Source of the DNA: Cheiracanthium punctorium
Taxonomy: Eukaryota > Arthropoda > Arachnida > Araneae > Cheiracanthiidae
Length of the DNA stretch: 64,000 bases
Direction: 5' to 3'
Assembly (NCBI GenBank): GCA_038373885.1
Contig: JAWZYV010000169.1
Location: forward strand, 496,001 to 560,000
In this document: in pieces, positions 54,671 through 64,000 of the stretch
Layout: each line of letters begins with the position of its first letter
Numbering within the stretch: position 1 is the first letter of the stretch
Notes under the pieces: model-generated
Seen by the model: only the letters and a program-made list of their open reading frames with translations
The model's database searches: none
Told to the model about the DNA's origin: nothing
Position numbers and translations under genes: made by a program

Positions 54671-55454
54671 TGCTTGGTTGTGATCTTAATCGTAAGTATT
54701 CGGAAAGTCGAGTGGAGTCACTCCAGATTTTTTAAACGAAAATTGTAATTATCTGAAATGCAGCTTTATTGCTTTATTGATTGAAACGAGGTTTGCAAAA
54801 ACAGGTACAGCACAATTAAATACTAATTAAAATCCTACTTTATGAGTAAATTATTTATAAGTTTCCTCTTGGTTTTCGAGGAAAGAATTTATGAATGTAC
54901 AACTCTCCACTTCCGTTTGCAAATGACATTTTTCTTGAAACTTTTTTCAATGCTTGAGAAAACACTTCCAGTTGAAAAAAGATGAGCGAAATCGTCCGGA
55001 ATGATTTTTTCTTTTTTAATAATTTTGAACTGATGCCAAGCCTGCTGTTTCGGTATGACTTTAACAGCTGTTGACTTAGAAACAACTGAAAAATTCTTCC
55101 GTTAGTTCTTTTTATGTAGAATGTACAGTAATAAAATGCGTTGAGTTGTTTTCGATATCGTATTGGATTTCAGCTCTTTAAGCTACTGCAGGGACATCAT
55201 AAATTTGTAAAACATAAACATATTTTCTTTTTGCTTAAAATCGCGGGACTTTAAAAATATGTTGTGAATTGTAGAGTTTTAAACATAAAACATCATCATT
55301 TGATGCAAAATGTCTGTTTAAAGCATAAAGAGTTTCCTTTTGACAGCTTGAGAGTTAAATCTTGTCTCAGTTCCCACAATTTTAGTTTTAAAATGGAATA
55401 TTTTAACTATATACATTTGCTCTCGAAATCCATAATAACTGTGGAATAGTAGTT
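54671..55454. other. Unassigned spacer
   Basis: Short AT-rich frames only, none recognisable. Confidence 0.45.
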
Positions 55455-58080
55455 TTAGGGTGGCGTGAAAATGGCAAAATTTTTTTTTTTCATTTTAATA
55501 TTTCCTACTCAACAAATGGTGTTGTTTGGCAAAAAAGTCAGAGAAAAAAAATTCTAGTCCATTCACTGATTGTCTTCAGGTTCCACACTGGGCTCAAAGA
55601 AAGGAATGTTAACGTAAAAAATCAAGTTTTTTAAATTTAATTTTAATGTTTACAATAACTTTATTTTCTGGCTCAAAAACAGTTCTAACTATTAAAAAGA
55701 AACAGTACGGCAATGTTTTATTGCCTTTAACAACAACAAAAAAAAAAAAAGAAATAAACAAACAAACAAAAAAGTCACTAACTTGCAACCGAGCGTCATA
55801 AGTTTTGGGGTGTATTTTGAATACATAGCTATTAAATATTTACACATTACTTCATTTTTAATGACATTTAATATTTAGAAAGCACACTAATACAGAAAAG
55901 GAAATGACACCAAATTTACCTTTCGAGTATTATTGACTAATAAAACACTTTACTTTAATCAGTCTTCAATTTTGGAGTCCACGTGCCGGGCAAAATAATG
56001 AACTTTGGAAGTTCTTTTCGTGATTTGATTTCACAACGAATGTATCTATCTCTGGCTTTTGCTCCACATGTTACCAATGATGCTTTCGTTAGTAGTTTAC
56101 ATGCCTTTCTACTGCTTGAGAAGGGCAAGGGAACTTCTCTATTTCAAATTCTGAACGATTTCTGATCATACTTGCTACGTCTTCGTCACTGAGGTCCATG
56201 GCAGCTGGTGGTTCCAAAGGATTGTCCTAGTGAATCATCTGAAAATACTCCTCTGCTTCGAAATTTATATTTAGAAGATCAAATTGGCGTATTTTTCCCT
56301 TCTAGTCAGTTTTTCTTGCTTTCAATATTCTTCTTAGGTCAAGTTCTCGAATATGTGATCATTTATCAAACAGCATACTTTCAGAATGAGCAAAATAAGA
56401 GTTCCTCCGAATAACTTCATGAATGATTGACTTAAATCTTCTGGGAAGAATAAACTTATTTTCATCATTCCGTGCTCCATGAGTAGCTCCTGGGATTTTC
56501 TTTATTTCAAACCAGGATGGCACGTAAACTTTCATCACATAGTCTACTAGGAGTTTAAAGCATTCTGTTGGTTCGGCAGTCGACACGTACAGACGCAGTA
56601 TTCTGTTCGCTGTAGTGAGTCAGCTTGAATGATACATATCCTTCCTGGACTTCTGTTTCCCAAATCTGGATGGCACTGTCCCGAGCATACTGCCCTAGAA
56701 ATATCGAATAGGTACTTTTGGTCTGAACTGAGGTGTTTTTTTTTAATCAATTTCAGGCAGAGCAACAGAAACAGAAACAAAATTTGTCACAGCAAACGTT
56801 TCATACGTTTGCAGAGATTTTCCTTTTGTTCCAGAAAACTGGTGCGGCCCAGATGTCTTTCCGTCAATCTTATGGAAAACGTGGCGAAGAGGTAGTTCAT
56901 TAGTATGCAATAAGCATACAAACCAGTTGGCCAACAAAGATTTCAAGCCGTCTAACTACGCCCTTTTTCTTCCCAATGTTGACTTTCGGTGCATCTCATC
57001 CAACGGCAACAAGATCCGAAAGTGTAATCTCTTTCTGTGTAATAAAGTTGATGATGCTGCACGTAATATCAGTACTAGAGCCTGAATGCGGAGTCACATG
57101 TCCTATGTGAACAGACCCAGGTTCTGACAACATAACAATATGCTCTTACACAGATACAGTCGTATATAAAGATACATAATAGTTGTGTACTTTCTTCCAT
57201 CGAAGTATATGGTGTACATAAACTGTGTTACTTGTATAGAATTAAGTTGTGATCGCATCTTTCATTATAATTTTTAATAAGGGGAATTACTTCTTGGTGA
57301 CTTACCGCAGGCAAGGAGGCTTTCTTCCAAATTCTTTCAACGTCCAAAGAAATAATTTCGATGATCTCTTTTACTAAAGGTTCTTTTTTGTTCCCCTGCT
57401 TCCACAGTATATCATTTTTTGTGATAAAAAATGCTTCATTAAATCAGAATACGTTGGTGGTAATACTGTCTCTTTCAATTGTGCTGGAATTCCGAAAACA
57501 CTACAAAACGTTTCATTTCCAGTTGTGGTCATACTTAAATTCAAAACTCCGTATTATTTTGTCAAATATAAATCAAAATTAATAAAACGTATTGCTTTAA
57601 TTTTACAAATTAGAAACAAGTGGATGAAACAAAGGCAATCGCAAAAATGAATCAATCCACACAATAAAAGTGACGTGCCTTATTAGGTTATGATATAATA
57701 GTTAGATTAGAACACGCGCTGCCATCTAGTAGATTTTAGAGTATAATTTTTTTTTTTAATGTTCAAAAAGCCATTTCTGGATCTGATATCTGGCTGTAAC
57801 GTTTCAATAAAACGATTTATTAATGAGAAAGTAATTCATTAATATTATTTTACAAATTAATGAATTATTTATTAAAATATTAAATTAAAAAATATTTTTT
57901 ACATAAAAATCATTAAAAACTTGAAAAAAAGCCAATATAAACATTCACTTGAGTTGTGGAACCTCAAGATGTCAACATTTTAAGCCGAAATTTGGAGACA
58001 ATTGGTTTCAGCTAGTGTGGCACCATACAATGACTCAGGCAATGTGAATTTCGAAAAAAAGTTTTTTCGATCCACCCTAA
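55455..58080 (-). mobile_element. 2.6-kb DNA-transposon-like element
   Basis: Left TTAGGGTGGCGTGAAAA and, from the right, TTAGGGTGGATCGAAAA form short TIRs around the broken gene at 55959-57532. Flanking target duplication is not evident. Noncoding subterminal stretches are 500 bp on the left and 550 bp on the right. Class unassigned. The encoded protein belongs to a multi-copy arthropod group. Confidence 0.6.
55959..57532 (-). pseudogene. Broken protein of a multi-copy arthropod TE family
   Basis: A collinear protein of about 500 residues can be followed in shifting frames from an ATG at 57532 to a stop at 55959. Landmarks in order are LPPTYSDLMKHFL; LPAVSHQEVIPLIKNYN; YFDGRKYT; LSEPGSVHIGHVTPHSG; DLVAVG-DAPKVNIGKKKG; WFVCLLHTNELPLRHVF; IDGKTSGPHQFSG; SSDQKYLFDISRAV; RSPGRI; MKVYVPSWFEIKK; RRNSYFAHSE; PCPSQAVERHV; and CGAKARDRYIRC. 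I recall this order from many uncharacterised aphid, insect and spider proteins; the biochemical role is unknown to me, though the VGCDGT-like Asp suggests a nuclease fold. A TGA replaces the expected Cys at 56996-56998, and there are at least three frameshifts (about 56930, 56760, 56560). Confidence 0.75.
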
Positions 58081-59660
58081 TGTTTAAGTCCATATATTTT
58101 TTTAAACCGAGGGGAAAAAAGGAGTAATATTCTGAATTGTGTCTCACTTTAAATAAATCACAATCAAATTTTCCCCAAGCACAACTCCATGTGAATGTCA
58201 AGCGTTATTTTGAAAAAGAATTTTAAAAATAACATTTTTCTGTAAGTTTGTCTATTGGAAACACGCAATGTAAAAAAAATCAGGTTATTAAAAAAAGTTT
58301 TTAATTTTATTACAAATAATCTATCGGGTTCTTAATATCAAAAAGTGTTTATTTTGGGCAAACTTTCGGCTTTAAAATTCCATTTTGACTGATATGTTTT
58401 AAGATTATCTTTTACCAGAAATCGTGCATTGGAAATCATGAATTTTGAATAAATTGTAATATGTGAGATGATTCTGTAGTTTCCAATGTATTCTGAACTG
58501 AAAATAATACCATTTTCGCCAATGTCTCCCTTTTATATATGCTTTAAAATGACGAATTCATGCTGAGACCAATTTATTAGACCTGAATACATTATATGCT
58601 AGTTTTATCCGTTACTCAAGCTTTTACTTGATTCTAAAATTTCTTTACTTCTCCTTTTGTCATATTGAAATAATCCTTTGCGAAGACAAAGGTTACGAAA
58701 AACAAGGGAAAACTAAGCTTTTCAGATCATGGGTGATTGCAAACTTTATAAACTTATTAAAACACACTTAATGTAGGTAACGTTTTCAAAGTTAACCCGA
58801 TTCTTAGTTTCAAAGTTAACCCGAAACGTGAAAGGGTTATGCAAAGTGTTAAAGCGAAAGTAGATTTTATGTATTAAGAGAAGAAACAAAGCGAGTTATA
58901 AGTTCTGCCTGAAATAATTAGCCCAACAATCTTTCAAAACTCACAGCAGATTTGCAGTCAATTATCATCTAGTAATAAATACCGCATATGTTTGTTTCGC
59001 CAATTTCAAATGAAGTACAAAGATCACGTATATAATTTTTCGATTTCGTTAAAAAAAGGAAACGAATGGCGACTATTCGAAAATCATAGTACATAGTCTC
59101 AAGTTTCGGAATAACGAGAAAAATGTAACAAGCAAAAGACACAGATTAAAAAAATGGGTAGATGCATATCAGAAAAAATATACAAGAAACCGAAATTGTG
59201 AAACTTTACGAGAGCATTCTCAGTCAATCCCATCCTAAACCAGAAATGGCCAAGGCGTGGCTCTTGTGCCAAAATTAGCGAATTGGATGATTTTAAGTGG
59301 TTCATCTCATTTTTGCGCCTACTTATTGTTTTGAGACAGATTAAAGAGTTTCGAAATTATTTCGTTCCCGGAAGCATTTTATTTCTTATAATTTATGATG
59401 CTAAGTCAAAAGAAAGGATCTCTGCATTCCAAAATACACTATCATCAAAAACTGAACAATCTCTGATCCCGTACTAAACATCCGTAAAATTTGTTTTAGA
59501 ATTATGTTCCTCAGAACAACCATCAATGTCATGTTCACAAGTTATTACTTTTCCTCCTTTAAACTAAGGCCTGCCACATTCATAATATTTTCCAACTCTA
59601 CGGGATCATACGGAACTAAAAAGGTGCTTGAGTTGCATGGTGTATTTAGGCTCGTCGATG
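58081..59660. other. Unassigned AT-rich spacer
   Basis: GTTTCAAAGTTAACCCGA-like phrase is repeated near 58785 and 58808. No gene or element supported. Confidence 0.5.
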
Positions 59661-59685
59661 AAAAAAAAAAAAAAAAAAAAAAAAA
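59661..59685. repeat. Poly-A tract, 25 bp
   Basis: Uninterrupted A run. No retroelement could be recognised upstream. Confidence 0.9.
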
Positions 59686-59812
59686 TGTGTGCGTGTAATC
59701 TTTACCGCGATTGAAGTAAAACTTCTTTGATGTTTACGATAAATATCACTGAAATTATTAAACTTTAACTTAAAATAAATATCATATTATAATTTAATTA
59801 TATTAGGTTGTA

Positions 59813-60386
59813 ACGAAAGTTTTCCACCACTCCAAGTATTGCCTGCACAAGCAGTTCGCGTTGGTGTCTTTGCCATTATTTTGTAAAACGATTTTTGTTA
59901 TCTGAAAGAAAAGACTTGTTTTAGAGCACTGTGTTGTGAAATCCGTAAAACAATAGCGTTATGATTAAGTATAAGGTGTCTGAAATAGAACTACCACTCT
60001 ACCAGATTGATCCATCATTTACTCTCAGTTCTGTCGCAAAATGTCAGCTACAGAATGACACTGAATCATGTGTACAGCTTAAGGTACTACTGTTGTATCA
60101 TATGACACTGTGAAGATTTGGTTCCGAAAGTTCAAACACGAGGACTAGGATATTAAAGAAGCAGAGCGCTCTGACCAAACTACTGATGCTGATGAGGCCC
60201 ACCTACGAGAATGTGTGGAAGAAGATAAAATATTCATCCACGAGAGCTAGCTAAAAGAGTTAGACTTTAGTGCCATGTCCATTAGTCTCTCTAAGCATCG
60301 CATAAACTTGACATATAAGGTCAATAGCTGGGTACCGCGTGAGCTGACTCAAGCAAATCTGGCGGTAAACTTTCTTTACAACCTGA
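59813..60386 (+). mobile_element. Deleted mariner-like element, copy B
   Basis: Left end TTAGGTTGTAACGAAAGTTT and the right, inverted, TCAGGTTGTAAAGAAAGTTT. TA lies at 59811-59812 and 60387-60388. It is 574 bp with the same organisation as copy A: leader, transposase N-terminal region, then KVNSWVPRELTQANL running into the TIR. Substitutions scattered between the copies show they inserted separately from an already deleted parent. Confidence 0.9.
59961..60250 (+). pseudogene. Mariner transposase N-terminal fragment, copy B
   Basis: Begins MIKYKVSEIELPLYQIDPSF at 59961 and follows copy A residue by residue. It is interrupted around 60100 by a one-base change of frame (copy A has LLLNHDTVKIW, here the frame shifts after LLLYH). 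A further stop TAG falls within the former NEDQD segment (60147) and one after IFIHES. It ends where copy A ends. The alignable parts favour a common ancestor that encoded only the DNA-binding half. Confidence 0.75.
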
Positions 60387-60388
60387 TA

Positions 60389-60728
60389 TTTATTATTCAT
60401 GTACTTTACAAAGATTATATAAATGTTATATTCATATTATTCATTGGAAATAGGAACTTGAATGCCATCATAATATTTTATGTATGAAATTATAGGTTTG
60501 TGTTAACTATACTGTGAAACATAAATTTAACTTTCTAAATTTGTTAATTTCTTGAAAATACAGCATCTATAGTTGTACCGAAACGCGTTGTTGATTGAAG
60601 TCAAGAAGTATTCATAGTTAGATCCAATTTTTCTTTTTAAAAATCAACTGACTGCTGAGATTCTTGGTAGCGAAAATTAACATTAAAATCTCCAGTAAGA
60701 ATCACCGGTAATTCATGATAATTATTTA
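60389..60728. other. Unassigned spacer
   Basis: Nothing supported. Confidence 0.45.
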
Positions 60729-61450
60729 GAATCCAGGAAGTGTCCATGTTGTAGTATTATTCTTTAACTGTTTTCTTATACCATTGTTCCGTCGAGAGTT
60801 TGGGTTTGAATGGGAGGAATGTCCATAGTCTAGTATTATACTTTAACTCTGTTCTTTAACTGATGTGTTCCACTGATTGTTGGGTTCGAATGCAGGCAGT
60901 GTACATTTCTTTTTAGTGTTTTTCTATCACAGTATTCTTAAGCGTTGATTTCGTCTGCTGGTAGGTTTCGAATTATTTATCTGTATCCGCGTTTTTAAAC
61001 TGCAGGTTCTACCTATTGTTTGGCAATGATTACAGCCAGGGTCCGTTTCTTTGTGGTGTTCCATCCCCGTGTTAAACCTTTGCTCCGTCTTGAGGTTGGG
61101 TTAGAATCCACGGAGTGTCCATTTGTTATTCTTTTATTTTGATCTTAAACCCTTTGCAGCCAGTGTTTGTTTCTTTGTGGTGTTACATACCCGTGTTCTT
61201 AAACTGTTGTTCCGTCTGGATATCGGGTTAGCATCCAGGAAGTGTCCGTGTTGAACTATTATTCTTTCACTGTTTCCTTAAAATGTTTTCCCGTAGGGTT
61301 TGAATCGAGAGAATGTCTTTGTTGTGGTATTTTTCTTTAACTGTGTTCCTAAACTGGTGTTTTCTTCTGTCGGTTGGTATCGAATGCACGTAGGGTCTAT
61401 TATTGCGTTTTTCTATGACAGTGTTCTTAACCTTTGTTTTCCTCTACTCT
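60729..61450. repeat. Diverged tandem array of about 80-bp units
   Basis: The phrase GAATCCAGGAAGTGTCC or a variant recurs near 60730, 60810, 60889, 61030, 61107, 61231, 61300 and 61380. Between copies lie TTGT-GT-TTATTCTTTAACTG, TGTTCTTAAACTGTTGTTCC and GTCTG-TGGTTGGGTT. Period is close to 80 bp with a few shortened units. The unit is GT-rich on the plus strand, unlike the surrounding sequence. Confidence 0.8.
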
Positions 61451-62089
61451 TTTTGCTCGAAGTATTATTCTGTTTAAAAATTTACATTTGGCCCATTATT
61501 ATAAATAACTCAAAAACACATGAGCAATATTAAAAGATTACGTATTATTTAAGTACAGACAAACAATATTTATGTATCATGGCAACCAATCATGTCAAGT
61601 TTTTACTCATAATTCCATTAAATATTGTATTAATGCCATTGAAAACATGTGAGTAAAACAACGGAATGCACCATAGTGCCACTTTCTGTATTCGGTGCGT
61701 AGGCCTTGTTTGTCGGAGGTGACGGGTTGGGTCGCCGCCTGTAACAACATTGAGAGACAATGAGCAGGATCGCCGCCTGTTCAGCGAAAGACTTCACACA
61801 GTGGCTCTGACAAGATCCGGTCCACTTATCCACTGAACAGGGTCATCAGACAAGATCTTGCTTCAAAACAGGTGGAGAGTAATGTCGACGCACAGGGAGC
61901 ACAGTCGACGTTCTCAGGAACAAACACCCGAGAGATGTTCAGTTCTCAGTTAAATAATTTAACTTATAAATCTTGAAAAAGCTTGTTAAGTGTGACGTCA
62001 ATATGAAGTAAAAATCATTTGCAATAGCTAATTTTGTCACGCAAATGATTAACTTTTTTGACTCTCGGATATGAAATGAAGCTGAAAAT
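61451..62089. other. Spacer with a GC-richer segment
   Basis: 61640-61930 is GC-richer and contains GGGTCGCCGCCTGT and AGGATCGCCGCCTGT 40 bp apart, and GTCGACG twice. I cannot assign it to a gene or element. The rest is AT-rich. Confidence 0.35.
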
Positions 62090-62215
62090 AGCAAAAAATC
62101 GCTAAAAATGAGGGAACGGGTGGATTTTCAGATTTTTAACGTAGCGCCGATTGTTTTCTATATTTTTATACATGATTATGGAAATTTTCAAGGGGGATCG
62201 TACAAACGGTGTAGA
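62090..62215 (-). mobile_element. Helitron-related fragment
   Basis: AGGGAACGGGTGGATTTTCA and the TTCTATAT-TTTTACAT stretch match, in inverted orientation, the 5' part of the Helitron at 13595 (about 13690-13770). No ends are present. Confidence 0.5.
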
Positions 62216-62499
62216 AATTATCAGGCCTTTTTGTCCTTGACATTGCAATGTTTTTGCAATCATGGCGGAATGAAGAAGCAAGGGGGGAAAAGATACGTCA
62301 TTTCCTTTACTGAGCGTTACTCCCGTCAGAAAAATATCTGAGTTACTCCCTAGTTTCGCCTAAAGAAGTTTTACTTCAAAAAGAATCAGAAATTCTTCCA
62401 GATTTTATTTACGCACTTAAGTGTGATTTTACTCTCTCTCTCACACACGAAACCACCAAGATGTTATATATCGGTTCCAAGTATGAAGTATGCTTCAAC

Positions 62500-62580
62500 A
62501 TGGCACAGTGGTTATGCCCTTGGAAATAATAGGCAGGCGAAGCATGAAGCGGGTCTTATCGCGCGTCTGTCGGCCTAACT
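62500..62580 (+). mobile_element. SINE head fragment
   Basis: ACATGGCACAGTGGTTATGCC (A-box-like) through GGCGAAGCATGAAGCGGGT and CGCGCGTCTGTCGGCCTAAC follows the 16540 SINE and stops abruptly inside its body. The B-box is lost. Confidence 0.7.
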
Positions 62581-62639
62581 GAAACCACCGCCGACCGCCA
62601 CCGTCATACTATCGCCAAAACTCGGCCAGAACGATGAAA

Positions 62640-62770
62640 ATTGGCGATATTTTGGGCATGGACCCAATGACTGACTATCGCCAAATTTGGAAATATTTTG
62701 AAAAAACTCGCCGAGGTCGACCACAGACGGCGAGATTTTGGGCATGGACTAAACAATGACTGTCTACAGT
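62640..62770. repeat. Direct repeat GGCGA-ATTTTGGGCATGGAC
   Basis: Occurs at about 62643 and 62729, each followed by an AATGACTG phrase. The GC-rich CCGCCGACCGCCACCG lead-in lies at 62588. Possibly two units of a small tandem repeat. Confidence 0.65.
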
Positions 62771-63540
62771 TAAATTATATTGAAGATGTCCGTAGACATT
62801 AAAGTATTGAAATGTTTTTTCGGTGGTCCTATAAATAAACTCTCCAGTAGATTTGAACCAAAAATCCAGATGCACAACTACATGTTACAACAATCTTATG
62901 TCTGAAATTTCAACATTCTACGACTAAAATTTTTGAGATTTGAGAGTTAAATACATACACACGTACAACAAAAGTCGCCAAGCTTGGCGACTTTTGGCGT
63001 AGTTCTTGAGGGAGGCACGTGACCGTGGTCGGTAGCTAACTTATATGGTAGGACGGTATTGTGCTTGAAATGGATAAATGCCCCTAAAATTGCCATTGAC
63101 CGTAATGTACTGGAAATCTTTTGAGTGTTCCCGTAGCAGAACTATAAATGATAAAGACACTTCTTTTAATAGAGAAATTCATTTTGTAACTCTTAACAGC
63201 AGATATCACTTCTGAGTCGTTTGAAATAGCACAATACCTCTAAAAAACGTTTTGATGAATTTCGGCCCATAGAGCGTAATGTATTTCGAATCTTTTGGGC
63301 GGTTCTGTAGATAAACTATCCAGTCAAATGGAACCGAAAGGGGTGGTGCACAACTAGATGTTACAACAATCCTAAATATAAAGTTTCGACATTCTACGCC
63401 TAATAGTTTTTGAGATATGCAAGTTTAATGAATTTCGGCCCATAGAGCGTAATGTATTTCGAATCTTTTGGGCGGTCCTGTACATAAACTATCCATTAGA
63501 TTGAGACCAAAAGGGGAGGTGCACAACTAAAATCACACAA
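62771..63540. repeat. Tandem array of about 174-bp units
   Basis: TGAATTTCGGCCCATAGAGC heads two nearly identical units at about 63254 and 63428, sharing GTAATGTATTTCGAATCTTT, TGGGCGGT-CTGTA-ATAAAC and GGTGCACAACTA. A third, diverged unit (62815-62950) shares GGTCCTATAAATAAACTCTC, CACAACTACATGTTACAACA and CATTCTACGACTAAAA. A fourth, worse, lies near 63090-63130. Confidence 0.85.
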
Positions 63541-64000
63541 AATGCAAGAATATAGATTGAAAACTAAAGAAAACCCTACCCAAGTCCCTAAAATCAACAA
63601 AAATTGAAAAGTGACTCGACGCGCTCGCGTAGACAAAAAACCCGTGATTGAAAGAAATAACACTCTCAAGTGCTAAAAAAAGTGATGCAAAATGTTGGTC
63701 ACACCTATCCTAAACATTTAAAAAATGCATCGACAGATTAAGTAGTATTTTGAATTGAGGCGAGTCGAATAATCGTAATGTGGCCAGTTCAGACGTAAAT
63801 TCAATAAGCTCTAGACTACGAGTCGGGGTGCAAGGAAACTGCGAACTTTATTCCTTATTTCACTTATTTATGCACAATTTTGTTTTACTTAGAGTATGGT
63901 ATCAGTTTAAACTTTTAATTTATTTGGAATATTTTTAATTTTTTTCTTTGAACTTTAATATGAAAATATATTACTCAGAGTGCTAATATATTGCAAATTA
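63541..64000. other. Unassigned AT-rich sequence to window end
   Basis: Nothing supported. Confidence 0.45.

Noticed and set aside
57300..57315. GTAAGT-type 5' splice site (minus strand) in the TE gene
   Set aside because: Reading through it gives LPAVSHQEVIPLIKNYN, which fits the family, so the bases are coding.
59504..59698. ORF ending in a poly-lysine run
   Set aside because: The run is the translated 25-bp poly-A tract; no supporting motif upstream.
61640..61930. Possible LTR or retroviral fragment, given the higher GC and repeated GTCGACG
   Set aside because: No TG...CA ends, primer-binding site or polypurine tract could be found, and no gag or pol-like peptide is readable.

Overview
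This is an AT-rich eukaryotic intergenic or deep-intronic window. I found no host protein-coding gene, rRNA or functional tRNA that I can defend. The features with clear boundaries are nearly all transposable elements (TEs): Helitrons with CTAG-T 3' ends, TA-flanked Tc1/mariner and pogo/Tigger-like elements, hAT elements with 8-bp target-site duplications (TSDs), a TTAA-flanked piggyBac-like MITE, tRNA-derived SINEs, a non-LTR retrotransposon remnant, and DUF4817-like transposase pieces. The combination, and especially the Tc1-like transposase starting MPRCRIRAHYEQ, suggests an arthropod, most likely a spider. That assignment is inference from recalled families, not a database search.

Layout. 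0-9.3 kb: Tigger-like and hAT MITEs, a broken Helitron holding an exact 166-bp tandem duplication and a hAT MITE, a GTCAC-rich MITE inside a short tandem repeat, an inverted DUF4817-like fragment, the first copy of a deleted mariner, and a 769-bp Tigger-like element. 9.9-15.9 kb: two full-length Helitron derivatives in opposite orientations, with a MITE and a SINE nested in the first and a hAT remnant between them; the second ends in a tandem array. 16.5-25 kb: several SINEs, two transposase scraps and a 1.4-kb long-TIR element containing another nested element. 26.7-34.7 kb: a GC-richer segment with an unidentified open frame, a SINE, a non-LTR remnant, a full-length but dead Tc1-like element and an unidentified ORF. 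35-40.6 kb: several strong hairpins, an alternating-orientation repeat, a basic ORF, the piggyBac-like MITE and a 1.9-kb TIR element. 40.6-55 kb: mostly unrecognised AT-rich sequence with scattered MITEs, a SINE and tandem arrays. 55.5-58.1 kb: a 2.6-kb element with a broken roughly 500-residue protein of a multi-copy arthropod family. 59.8-64 kb: the second deleted-mariner copy and more tandem arrays.

No coding region looks intact, and these parts do not form a pathway. The story is insertion, nesting and decay. The most useful signals are paralogous copies that reveal empty sites, the two mariner copies with the same deletion architecture, the CTCF-like decamers recurring in several repeats, and the large palindromes. 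Coordinates of TIR elements with TSDs are exact to a few bases; diverged repeats are approximate. All alignments were done by eye.
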